A stretch of 64,000 bases of DNA from Margaritifera margaritifera (lineage: Eukaryota > Mollusca > Bivalvia > Unionida > Margaritiferidae). Below the pieces are notes generated by a model. That model saw nothing but the letters and a program-made list of their open reading frames with translations. It was not told the origin of the DNA and made no database searches. The translations under genes were made by a program, and so were the position numbers. Positions 24,287-33,020 of this stretch are shown here, piece by piece (within the stretch, counting starts at the first letter, position 1; each line of letters starts with the position of its first letter). Location: the NCBI GenBank assembly GCA_029931535.1, contig JAQPZY010000673.1, forward strand, positions 1-64,000. The letters are read 5' to 3'.

Positions 24287-27109
24287 ATGGCTACTATACG
24301 CATTTCTTACTATAACTGTCGTTCTATATCTAGAAATATCCAAAATGTAAGAACCTTATGCGATATATCTGACATTTGTTTTCTACAAGAATTGTGGCTA
24401 TTCGACAGTGAGTTAGACTGTCTGTCATCAGTGTATGAGGATTTTTATGGTTCAGGGGTATCACCGATTCATTCTTCTAAACACATTCACATAGGTAGAC
24501 CTTACGGGGGTGTCGGTGTATTATATCGTAGATCTCTTGCAAATGTTATAGAAGTTCAACACCTCGATGACCCCAGATTAATAAGTATTACTATTAAGAC
24601 CGGTGATTCCTCTTTGCTTTTTGTAAATGTTTATTTGCCTTGTGATCTTGTTGAAAATTTTGGGGAATTTGTCGATTATTTGGGTAAAATTAATTATATT
24701 GTAGAAAATGCTAATACACCAAATGTTTACGTATTGGGAGATTGGAATGCTAATACGCTCAAATCCATTACATTTGGAGGTGATCTTTGCCAATTTTGTA
24801 ATGTATATGGTTATATCATATCGGACTTAAAACATATTGCAAACCACACAACAAATTTTACTTTTCTCAGTGACTCCCACAATACTGTCTCGGGGTTAGA
24901 TCACTGTGTCTCTACACACTCTGCTCATTCAGCTATATGTGATATGAGAATAATTCATACCCTAGTAGGGTCCGACCATCATCCTACTTTAATGACTATC
25001 AATGCTGACCTACTTCCTGGTTTTGATTCATGCCCCCATGAATTCTTAAATTTGAAATACAACATCAATTGGTCAGACCTCACTGCCGACGAAAAACTGA
25101 ATTATACTCAAACATCTTCATTCCTTTTAAGCAAGATTGAGATCCCATTTTGTGTAGCGGCCTGTAATGATCATGGCTGTAGTAATCCTGTGCATATGAA
25201 ACAGATTAATGGATTTTACAATGATATAGTAACAACCTTGTCCAACTCGAGTAAACACTTGGTGAAAAAATCCAAACCAGGTCATAGGGTTATACCAGGC
25301 TGGAATGACTGTGTTAAAGAATTGCACGACTATGCACGAAATGCTTACCTTATGTGGCGTGATAACGGTAAACCTCGTCATGGACCTCTCAGTAACCAAA
25401 TGCGCCAGACCAGAGCTCAGTTTAAGTATGCCCTTAGACCATGTAAGAAGGAAGAACTAAAACATAAAGCAGACACGCTTGCAAATAAATTTGCAAATTT
25501 AGACCAACGGGAATTCTGGAAGCAGGTTAAACAAAATACTACTATCACTTCTAATAGGCTACCAATTTGCATTGATGGGAACCATGGCCAAAATAACATA
25601 TGCAACATGTGGAAAGATCATTTTGAAGCATTACTCAATAGTGTTAAAAACGATTCGAATAAGGAGTATGTTCTTTCAGCATGCAAGGTCCCTTCTAATC
25701 TTATTGAACCGATCTCATTGTCGGAGATCCAACGTGCCATAGCTAAACAAAAGGGGGGTAAATGTCCAGAATCAGATTTCTTATATGTAGAACATTTTAA
25801 ATTTTCAGATAATAGACTACATATTCTTTTAATGATTCTATTTAATTGCATGTTTGTACATAACTTTGTTCCTGATGATTTTACAAAAGTTACAATTATC
25901 CCGCTACTGAAAAGCAAAATTGGTAATATGGCAGACAAAAATAATTATAGACCTATAGCTCTCACGACAATTATTTCGAAAATATTTGAATGTATTGTAC
26001 TACAACGATGTGAAGTAACAATTTCTGATAATCAGTTTGGTTTTAAAAAACAACATTCAACAGACTTATGCCTCTATGCATTTAAGGAAACTGTCAACTA
26101 CTACTTAGAACACGGTAGCCCTGTGTTTGCATGTTTTTTAGACGCTAATAAGGCATTTGATAGGGTTAATCATTGGACGCTGTTTAAAAAGTTGCTCGAC
26201 AATCAAATACCCGTTTACATTGTTCATACCCTAGTTAACTGGTATGGTAAACAATTTTACTATGTGCGTTGGGGAAGTGCAGTATCCAATTCCTTTCATG
26301 TAACCAATGTGGTGAGGCAGGGAGGTGTTCTTTCGCCTTTGTTATTTAATATATACATAGACGATTTAAATCGTAAGCTGGGACAGTGTCACGTGGGGAT
26401 ACATTTGACACTAAATGCGTCATTTCTTAAAAAATTTAGTTTTGCTGATGATATGTCATTGATAAGTCCTTCTATCGCAGGCTTAAGGAAATTATTAAAG
26501 ATATGTGAACACTACGCATTTGAGAATGATATCATACATAATACACAAAAATCGGTCTGCATGGTTTTTCAGTCAACTGCTGTCAAATTACCATCTCCTC
26601 CCTCTGTAATTCTTAACGGCCATGCTCTTGCATATGTCGACAGTTATACGTATTTGGGTCATATGCTAAAATCCAACCGGTCAGATGATGAAGATATGAT
26701 GAGACATTACAGATTTCTGTGTACTAGAACAAACATGCTTTTACGTAAATTTAGAAATTGTTCTGTGAATATCAAGATTAGATTATTCAAATCTTATTGT
26801 TGCACAATCTACTGTGCTCCTCTGTGGACAAACTTTAGTGAATGTATGAAAAGAAAACTAGTTACTGGCTATAATAATAGTCTTCGTTTACTACTAAGCC
26901 TTCCAAGATGGAATAGTGCCTCTACCATGTTTGTAAACTATAATGTATTTAGTTTTGAAGAATTAATGAGAAAGTATGTGTTTTCAATGATGACACGAAT
27001 ATCAAATAGTAAAAACTGTATCTTGAAATCGCTGTGGAACTATGATATTCATTTAAGTTCCCAGATTATAGATAGATGGAACAAATTACTATTTAAATGT
27101 CTCACATGA
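24287..27109 (+). CDS. LINE ORF2: AP-endonuclease and reverse transcriptase, intact
   Basis: A 940-residue open frame from ATG to TGA. The endonuclease fills about residues 1-240: QELW near 34, GGVGVLYR near 75, GDWNA at 151-155, SGLDHC near 203 and SDHHP at 229-233 are the usual catalytic and metal-binding blocks. The reverse transcriptase lies at about 490-790: NYRPIALTTIISKIFE, FLDANKAFDRVNHW, RQGGVLSPLLFNIYIDDL and the catalytic FADDM at 719-723. The C-terminal extension holds no CCHC knuckle that I could see. Such proteins nick target DNA and prime reverse transcription of their own mRNA. All key residues are present, so ORF2 may still be functional. Confidence 0.95.
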   Translation: MATIRISYYNCRSISRNIQNVRTLCDISDICFLQELWLFDSELDCLSSVYEDFYGSGVSPIHSSKHIHIGRPYGGVGVLYRRSLANVIEVQHLDDPRLISITIKTGDSSLLFVNVYLPCDLVENFGEFVDYLGKINYIVENANTPNVYVLGDWNANTLKSITFGGDLCQFCNVYGYIISDLKHIANHTTNFTFLSDSHNTVSGLDHCVSTHSAHSAICDMRIIHTLVGSDHHPTLMTINADLLPGFDSCPHEFLNLKYNINWSDLTADEKLNYTQTSSFLLSKIEIPFCVAACNDHGCSNPVHMKQINGFYNDIVTTLSNSSKHLVKKSKPGHRVIPGWNDCVKELHDYARNAYLMWRDNGKPRHGPLSNQMRQTRAQFKYALRPCKKEELKHKADTLANKFANLDQREFWKQVKQNTTITSNRLPICIDGNHGQNNICNMWKDHFEALLNSVKNDSNKEYVLSACKVPSNLIEPISLSEIQRAIAKQKGGKCPESDFLYVEHFKFSDNRLHILLMILFNCMFVHNFVPDDFTKVTIIPLLKSKIGNMADKNNYRPIALTTIISKIFECIVLQRCEVTISDNQFGFKKQHSTDLCLYAFKETVNYYLEHGSPVFACFLDANKAFDRVNHWTLFKKLLDNQIPVYIVHTLVNWYGKQFYYVRWGSAVSNSFHVTNVVRQGGVLSPLLFNIYIDDLNRKLGQCHVGIHLTLNASFLKKFSFADDMSLISPSIAGLRKLLKICEHYAFENDIIHNTQKSVCMVFQSTAVKLPSPPSVILNGHALAYVDSYTYLGHMLKSNRSDDEDMMRHYRFLCTRTNMLLRKFRNCSVNIKIRLFKSYCCTIYCAPLWTNFSECMKRKLVTGYNNSLRLLLSLPRWNSASTMFVNYNVFSFEELMRKYVFSMMTRISNSKNCILKSLWNYDIHLSSQIIDRWNKLLFKCLT

Positions 27110-27285
27110 TTTTATTCCTAACAATGACAAACACATTCTGTAGTTGTAGATGGGTATGTATATTTGCACATAAGACATGTATGAACTTCTATGTCTTAAA
27201 ATACTTCTATATTTTATATTCTATTTTATTGTATATTTTAATTTAGATGTATGGACCATGCAGTCTGAAATAAAGAATTCTTATC

Positions 27286-27290
27286 TTATA
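27286..27290 (+). other. Target-site duplication of the LINE (right)
   Basis: TTATA, matching 22700-22704. It may partly merge with the LINE's TTATC-like tail, so the length of five is a best estimate. Confidence 0.6.
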
Positions 27291-27385
27291 AAAGAGCTAT
27301 GTGAGTTCGGTGGCAGAACTTCAGTCGTCGAGGGAGGTGATTATTTTCTGACGGTGGGCACAGCAACACACGAACTTGGACACAA
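27291..27385 (+). pseudogene. Metalloprotease exon a, right piece, with HELGH active site
   Basis: Ninety-five bases ending at donor GTAAGT (27386). They encode a Cys/Gly-rich lead (ELCEFGGRTSVVEGGDYF) and THELGH, the first two zinc-binding His and the catalytic Glu of the M12B motif HExxHxxGxxH. The exon ends inside the codon after HELGH, and the missing base is supplied by exon b to give Asn, as in HELGHNLG. The upstream side abuts the LINE target duplication, and there is no acceptor of its own. This shows it is the second part of the exon starting at 22691. Confidence 0.85.
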
Positions 27386-27640
27386 GTAAGTCGATTCCTG
27401 GCACCCTAGTTGTATCCCGCATTTGCATTAATTCCCTTAGCACTTATGGTGCCCTGTGTTTAATTCATGATTTCCACATGTGCAACTATTAGTGACCTCC
27501 CCTCCAACGTCGGTGGTTTCCTCTGGGTTTTCCTGTTTCCTATATCTCAAGCATCAGATCACGACATCATCCGTGCCGTCTAGAATACTTACTATACGAT
27601 CCACGTAAGGATACCGAAAGTTAAATAATGAACTGACTTC
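27386..27640. repeat. Dispersed repeat in the first intron (probable)
   Basis: Contains the block 'cgtcggtggtttcctctggg' and 'ttttcctgtttcct', in a style I associate with short dispersed elements of marine invertebrate genomes. No second copy occurs in this window, so the assignment rests on general recognition only. Confidence 0.35.
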
Positions 27641-27839
27641 CCGGATTTTATGAAAATCCTAAATCCTCAATCCTCTTGTTATCGTAGACATTTTCAAAAA
27701 ATAGGTTGTGTTCTTTTTTTTTGTTCTTTCTGTGACAAAAGATAATGTTGAGAACTATGACATAAGTTGTGAAATGTTCATTTAAATTGGCTGAGAGATG
27801 TTGAAGTTATAAAAACTTTAAATTGTATATGTTATATAG

Positions 27840-29232
27840 TATAAGCGGCAGAAGTGACCTGATGGAAACCCTGAGAGACCGCTTGATTGACGCGGTCATA
27901 TAGCATAAGTCGCAGAAGTCACCTACTAAAGTCCCTGACAGACAGAAGCTCCTGACAGACCGCTTGACAGACCCTGTTACATATTGTAAGCTGCAGAAGT
28001 GACATACTGAAGACACTGGCAGAACGCTTGACAGATATTACAAGCTGCAGAAATGACCTACTGAAGCTCCTGAGAGACAGATCGATCTACTCTGTGATAA
28101 GCCGCAGAAGTTACTTATATAATCCGTTGACAGACTGAGGCTCCTGGCATATCGCTTGACCAACCCTTTGACATCGTATAAGCAGCAGAAGTGCTTACTG
28201 AGGCTCCGTACAGACCGCTTGACAGACCCAGTGATATAGTATAGTAGAAACCGCAGAAGTGATCTATTGAGGCTCCTGACAGATCGCTTGACAGACCTTG
28301 TGATACAATATAAACCACAGCATTGATCTACTGATGCTCCTGACAGACAGCTTGACCAAACTTTTGATATAGTATAATCCGCAGATGTGACCTACTGAAA
28401 TCCCTGATACACTGACGCTCCTGACATACCGCTTGAAAAACCCTGTTATGTAGTATAAGCTGCATAAATGATCTACTGAGGCTCCTGACAGACCGCTTCA
28501 CCAACCCTGTGATATATTATAAGCTGCAGAAATGACCTACTAAGGCGCCCGACAGACCTTGTGACAGACTCATTTATATAGTATAGACTGCAGAAGTGAT
28601 CTACTCAGGCTTCTGACAGACAGCTTCACCAACCCTGTGATATAGTATAAGGCTCAGAGGTGACGTACTGAGGCCCCAAACGTACTGAAACTCCTGATAG
28701 ACTGCTTGGCCGAACCTGTGATAAAGTATAAGGAACAGAAAGTGACCTACTGAGGGTCCTGAAAGACTGCTTGACAGACCTTGTGGTATAGTATGAGCCG
28801 CAGAAGTGACCTATAGAAGCTCCTGACAGACTGAGGCTCCTAAGCGACCTCATGATAGACCCTGTTATATAATATACACAGCAGAAGTGACCTTCTGAGG
28901 CTCCTGATAGACCGATTGACCAACCATGTGATATAGTATTAGCCGCATAAGTGACCTATTGAGGCTTCTGACAGGCCACTGCACCAACACTGTCATATAG
29001 TATAACCGCAGCAGTGACCTACTGAGGCTCCTGACAGACCGCTTCACCGATGATATAGTATCAGTTGTAGAAGTGACCACTAAGGCTCCTAACAACGTAC
29101 TTGACACACCCTGTTCTGTAGTATAAGCTGCACAAGTGACCTACTTAGGGTCCTTTCAGACTGATTGAACAATCCTGTGGTATAGTATAAACCACACAAT
29201 TGACCTACTGAGCTTCCTGACAGACCCTGCAC
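27840..29232. repeat. Degenerate roughly 60-65-bp minisatellite, about 20 copies
   Basis: Units of the type 'gcttgacagaccctgtgata' - 'tagtataagccgcagaagtg' - 'acctactgaggctcctgaca', strongly diverged and varying in length. They fill most of the intron between metalloprotease exons a and b. Minus-strand open frames here (Ser/Leu-rich) are products of the repeat. Confidence 0.9.
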
Positions 29233-29938
29233 ATGTAGAAACAACAATGCAATTTGATGAATTTTCCCACCTATCAGTATGATTAAATTTGTCAGCGGTC
29301 AATTAAATCCATTTTATCTTCTGAAATAGTACTATATGACATATGGCAATGTGATAGTTTGTATTGCATAAACAGTTAAAAAATAAAACGGAAGATGTTC
29401 CCAAATGTGAATATCTGCAACACTGGAATGCAGAATTCTTCTAATGGTATAACCAACATTATAATAAAAGATAAGTTTACAATAAAAAATTACTTATTAA
29501 AATAACCGGCTAGAGAAAGTCATATAACGCTGTCTAAATCCAGGTGCTCTAATAGCAAATTACTTATTGAAACTGGTAGATTCTTGAATAATCCAATATA
29601 ATTCCTAAATGTTCTGTAGAAGGAATATTGATGTAATAAGAAACATGTGCACGTTTATTCGATTTATAATTTTATATCTTTTAGCCCTGGACACGATTTG
29701 ATTTTATGTTGTTGTTTATTTACCACCTCTCGCAGTTTGACGAAATAACTTCTTATTAAATATGTGACCAGAGTGTAAGAAAAGTTTAGTTCTGTTCTTC
29801 TCTATTCTGGAAATTATATTAGGCAATAGTGGACTGACACTCGCCGCGCAAGGTAGAGAAATGAATCAAAGTTCTGATTCTTATAGCTGCACTGTGTCTG
29901 GTGTATAGTTATGAGCATTTCCCGTTTGTTGCTTCCAG
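29233..29938. other. Intron sequence without recognised feature
   Basis: AT-rich. It ends in the acceptor CCCGTTTGTTGCTTCCAG at 29938. Confidence 0.5.
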
Positions 29939-30108
29939 TCTTGGAGCAGATAACGACGGAACACCTGACGCCAAAGCTTGCAAATCTGAGGATTCTTTAT
30001 TATGTCTGAGATCCCGCCGCAATTCGACCCAGCCAAGCCTTACTTCAGAAACCCATGGCTTTTCTCTAATTGCTCCGTGGAAGCGTTCAAGAAGACACTA
30101 AAGGACAA
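29939..30108 (+). pseudogene. Metalloprotease exon b: zinc-site end and Met-turn
   Basis: Follows acceptor CCAG (29938) and ends at donor GTATGT (30109). It completes the zinc motif as (N)LGADNDG: the position of the third zinc-binding His is AAC, Asn, at 29952-29954. After SEDS one base is missing in the T-run 29996-29998. In the next frame come IMSE (Met-turn Met at 30002-30004), then NPWLFSNCSVEAFKKTL, the conserved NPWxFSxCS segment that closes M12B catalytic domains. The exon leaves two bases for the next codon, matching exon c. The missing T is probably a consensus error; the Asn is not explained that way. Confidence 0.85.
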
Positions 30109-30548
30109 GTATGTACAATTTATTTCAAGGCATAAATTGTATAAACTTCAATTCATTTCAGGTGTTCTTTGATATTCTGAATTCTGAATGACTAACTTGA
30201 CCAATAGTCGCTCAGTAGGAACACAATTTTAAGCACGCACTTTTGGATAACAGGTCGGTTTGCTACCTCAGCAATTAAGAAGTAATGTCGAAATAATCAA
30301 TAAAAAAAACTTCGTCACATAAGAAGCATTTATTTCCAGGAACCTCGTTCTGTGTGTATATGCACCGATTTTATCCAACATGTATATGTGCGCCTGTCTT
30401 TTTGTCTTTCAGCAAGCATGCAAGCGTATGTGTGTAGGTGGGTTGGGAGGTGAATGGGTATATAGGTTGCTAGATACCTATCATATATATCTATCTATCT
30501 ATCTGTCCATCTATCTATCACTGTAAACAGTCCATTTTCATATTTCAG
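30109..30548. other. Intron b-c with (ATCT)n tract
   Basis: A 440-bp intron from GTATGT to TTTCAG. It holds a TATC/ATCT microsatellite at about 30484-30520. Confidence 0.7.
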
Positions 30549-30684
30549 AGAGTGCGTGAAAAATAAAGGTGTTATCTACAACGAGGTGGAATGGACACAG
30601 TTTATGATGAGACTGCCAGGAGAGAAGTACACACTCAATCAACAGTGTCAGCTTATTATGGGGAATAAATCGGTCAAATGTGGG
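30549..30684 (+). pseudogene. Metalloprotease exon c: disintegrin-like region
   Basis: Between TTTCAG (30548) and donor GTATGT (30685), in one open frame that follows from exon b. It encodes ECVKNKGV and LPGEKYTLNQQCQLIMG, like the PGxxYxxxxQCxLxFG segment of ADAMTS disintegrin-like domains, and ends on a codon boundary. The next exon is 17.46 kb away because the intron has taken up a retrotransposon 121 bp after the donor. Confidence 0.85.
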
Positions 30685-30801
30685 GTATGTATAATTTGTG
30701 TGTGTGCGTTTGTCTGTGCATGAGTGCGTTCACCTCTCCTGCCAAGAGTATGCAATACGATCAGCGATGTCAACTTCTCAATCGACTTAGCTCGAATCTT
30801 T

Positions 30802-30805
30802 CCTT
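30802..30805 (+). other. Target-site duplication of Gmr1-like element (left)
   Basis: CCTT immediately before the 5' LTR, matching CCTT at 37435-37438 after the 3' LTR. Confidence 0.85.
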
Positions 30806-31558
30806 TGTTATGTATGATGTTGATATAATATTATAAATATTTTAGGAAATTATAAATGTTTCTTCACTTTAATATTTGCGTAAATCTTAATGTTTATCAG
30901 GAAAAACATGTTTAACTAGTGTCCTTGAATTAGGTTGTTTTGATCAATATGTTTTCTCAATTTGAAGGTCAAGGTTGAATTTTTGTTTACAAGTAAAATT
31001 CCATTAAGATGACACACATTCTAGAACATTCTGTCATGTGACCAATCTTTATATATACCATGTTTGGTGGACATTTTTTCAGTTTTGACATTACCATCAG
31101 TCTTGTAAAGAGCTATTACAGTTGTGAAAATTCATTCCAAATTCTAAGAGAGGAATTATTTTAAATATTCATTGGATTATAACAGTGCTCATAAACTTTT
31201 GGATTTTGGATTTTTAATTGATGATTTTGGAATTTAAATGAACTTATTCAGATATTTTGGAATACTTCATTTTGACATCAGCACATCAAGATTACTAGTA
31301 CATCAGGACTTTGGAGACCATTAGCACATCATAACATTCAAGGACACAACCGTGAATTCGGAACATTCTATATTTAGGACTTGTGATTAGAACAATCATT
31401 CTTATTGGATTATTAGGATTTCAAAACACATTACTGTAAGTGACTTTTTTGATTTTTCATTTTAATTATCTAGTAATAAATTGCTTGTTGATTTTTACTT
31501 GATTTGTTGGTTTCACTTTCTTTCTGTTACATTTTTCTTAGACCATAGAGTCGTAACA
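30806..31558 (+). repeat. 5' LTR of Gmr1-like element
   Basis: Starts TGTTATGTATG and ends GTCGTAACA, with 5-bp inverted ends TGTTA/TAACA. Core promoter signals are a CCAAT at 31042-31046 and TTTATATATACC at 31048-31059. AATAAA at 31475-31480 could serve as the poly(A) signal in the 3' copy. Confidence 0.95.
31048..31059 (+). promoter_or_regulatory. TATA box of the 5' LTR
   Basis: TTTATATATACC about 240 bp into the LTR, 2-10 bp after a CCAAT motif. The same block is conserved in the 3' LTR. Function is inferred from position. Confidence 0.5.
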
Positions 31559-31563
31559 GAAAT

Positions 31564-31585
31564 TGGGGGCTCGTCGTTCCGGGAT
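31564..31585 (+). promoter_or_regulatory. Primer-binding site, tRNA-Pro-like with 4-base insert
   Basis: Five bases after the LTR comes TGGGGGCTCGTC, identical to the first 12 bases of the well-known tRNA-Pro primer site (as in murine leukaemia virus). Then GTTC intervenes and CGGGAT resumes the 18-base site. The first 11-12 bases pair with the acceptor end of tRNA-Pro, and the insert falls between acceptor and T-stem complements. Confidence 0.7.
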
Positions 31586-31729
31586 CTGAATTTCTTTAAA
31601 GCATATTAGAGATATTAAATTTATCTTTGAAATTCATATTGATTTTGTCTCGGAGAATTTTTTTTTTGTCTTTGGCAAAGATTTTTAATAGAGAAATTTT
31701 TTTTTGTGTGAAACCAACAAGCATTTACA

Positions 31730-33020
31730 ATGGCATCTAATGTTCAGAATTTCATTTCAAAACCTCCCAGGAGGGGTTAGAGTGCATGAGAAAGGATGAG
31801 TTGCTCGAGCTTGCCAGAAAATACAGTCTATCTGAGGCAAAATTATCATTGACAAAACAGGAGATAAAGATTATTTTAATTCAGTATTTAGTAGGAAAGG
31901 GAATTTTTGAAAATAGTGCTTTAAGTTTGAAGAGACAGCCTGTCTCTGGTTCTGACAGGAAATTAAGGGAATTAGAGTTAAAGAACCAGATGGATTTAGA
32001 ATTGGCAAAGCTTCAGATTCGGAGAGAGAGAGAGAGAAAGAAGAGAGGCAGATACAGATGCAGAAAGAAGAGAGGCAGATGGAGAGAGAAAAAGAAGAGA
32101 GGCAGTTGGAGAGAGAGAAAGAAGAGAGACAAATGCAAATACAGATTGAGAGAGAGAAAGAAGAGAGACAAATGCGGATACAGATGGAGAGAGAGAAAGA
32201 AGAGAGGCAGATACAAATGCAAAGAGAAGAAAGGGAAATGCAATTTAAGTTAAGAGAATTAGAACTGGCAAACAGAGCACACTCCACTCCTTTAAAAACA
32301 AGTTCAGGTTTTGATGTTACTAGATATATTAGGTTAGTACCCCCTTTTCAGGAAAAAGAAGTAGATAAATACTTTCTTCATTTCGAGAAAATAGCTGAAA
32401 ACTTGAAATGGCCCAGAGAGCATTGGACTTTGTTATTACAAAGTATACTTATTGGCAAAGCTCGTGAAGTCTACACTTCACTGTCAGTACAACAAAGCAC
32501 TGATTATGATGTGGTTAAGGAGTACATCTTGAAAGCTTATGAGTTGGTACCAGAGGCATATCGACAAAGGTTTAGGAATTGTAGAAAAGAAACTGGACAA
32601 ACTCATGTCGAATTTGCAAGGGATAAAGAACAACTATTTGATAGGTGGTGCTCAGCCAAGAAAGTTGATCAAGCTTATGATAACCTCAGACAGCTCGTAT
32701 TAATTGAAGAGTTCAAGAGGTGCATCCATAGTGATGTTAAAACCTATCTTGACGAGCAGAATGTGGAAACTTTGGAAAATGCTGCTCGTATGGCTGATGA
32801 TTATTCCTTGACTCACAAAATTTCATTTGGCAATAAGTCGTCCTCTCAGCAGTTTTCTGGTAAAAAACCATTTCAATCTCATTCGAGTACTTCCAAATTT
32901 CACAACAGCACAACTGTTAGGAATCAAACATCTGATAAGACTGATCAGAAATCCTTATCTCTTCCTACGTGCACTTATTGTAAAAAGAAAGGGCACGTTA
33001 TTTCTGATTGCTTCAAGTTG
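31730..33020 (+). CDS. Gag: coiled coil, SCAN-related capsid, zinc knuckle
   Basis: An N-terminal helical part (RKDELLELARKYSLSEAK) leads into a tandemly repeated, highly charged coiled coil built of EREKEERQM-like units (about 32020-32250). The capsid region at about 32305-32820 contains PPFQEKEVDKYFLHFEKIAE, WPREHWTLLLQ, AYELVPEAYRQRFRN and LVLIEEFKRCI. It corresponds to the Gag capsid from which vertebrate SCAN domains were derived. A CX2CX4HX4C knuckle lies at 32970-33011. Gag forms the particle and packages the RNA. Two of the element's three frame breaks fall in the N-terminal part. Confidence 0.88.

Larger units (their letters stand above)
22705..27285 (+). mobile_element. Full-length APE-type LINE inserted in an exon
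   Basis: A 4.58-kb non-LTR retrotransposon in the sense orientation. It has a 109-bp 5' UTR starting GGTCCTGTCG, ORF1 with an N-terminal zinc finger, ORF2 with AP-endonuclease and reverse transcriptase, and a 3' UTR ending in AATAAA (27269-27274) and a short TTATC-type tail. It is flanked by TTATA target duplications. ORF2 is intact, so the copy is relatively young. The ORF1 and RT style fit the CR1/L2/jockey-like group; the exact clade needs a tree. Confidence 0.9.

Noticed and set aside
23032..25938. Minus-strand frames inside the LINE
   Set aside because: Shadows of ORF1 and ORF2, which have clear domain motifs on the plus strand.
27840..29232. Minus-strand Ser-rich frames as small genes
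   Set aside because: They follow the period of the degenerate minisatellite and share repeated residues.
31871..32287. Minus-strand Ser/Leu/Cys-rich frames of 76-138 codons
   Set aside because: Mirror image of the GA-rich Gag coiled-coil repeat on the plus strand.
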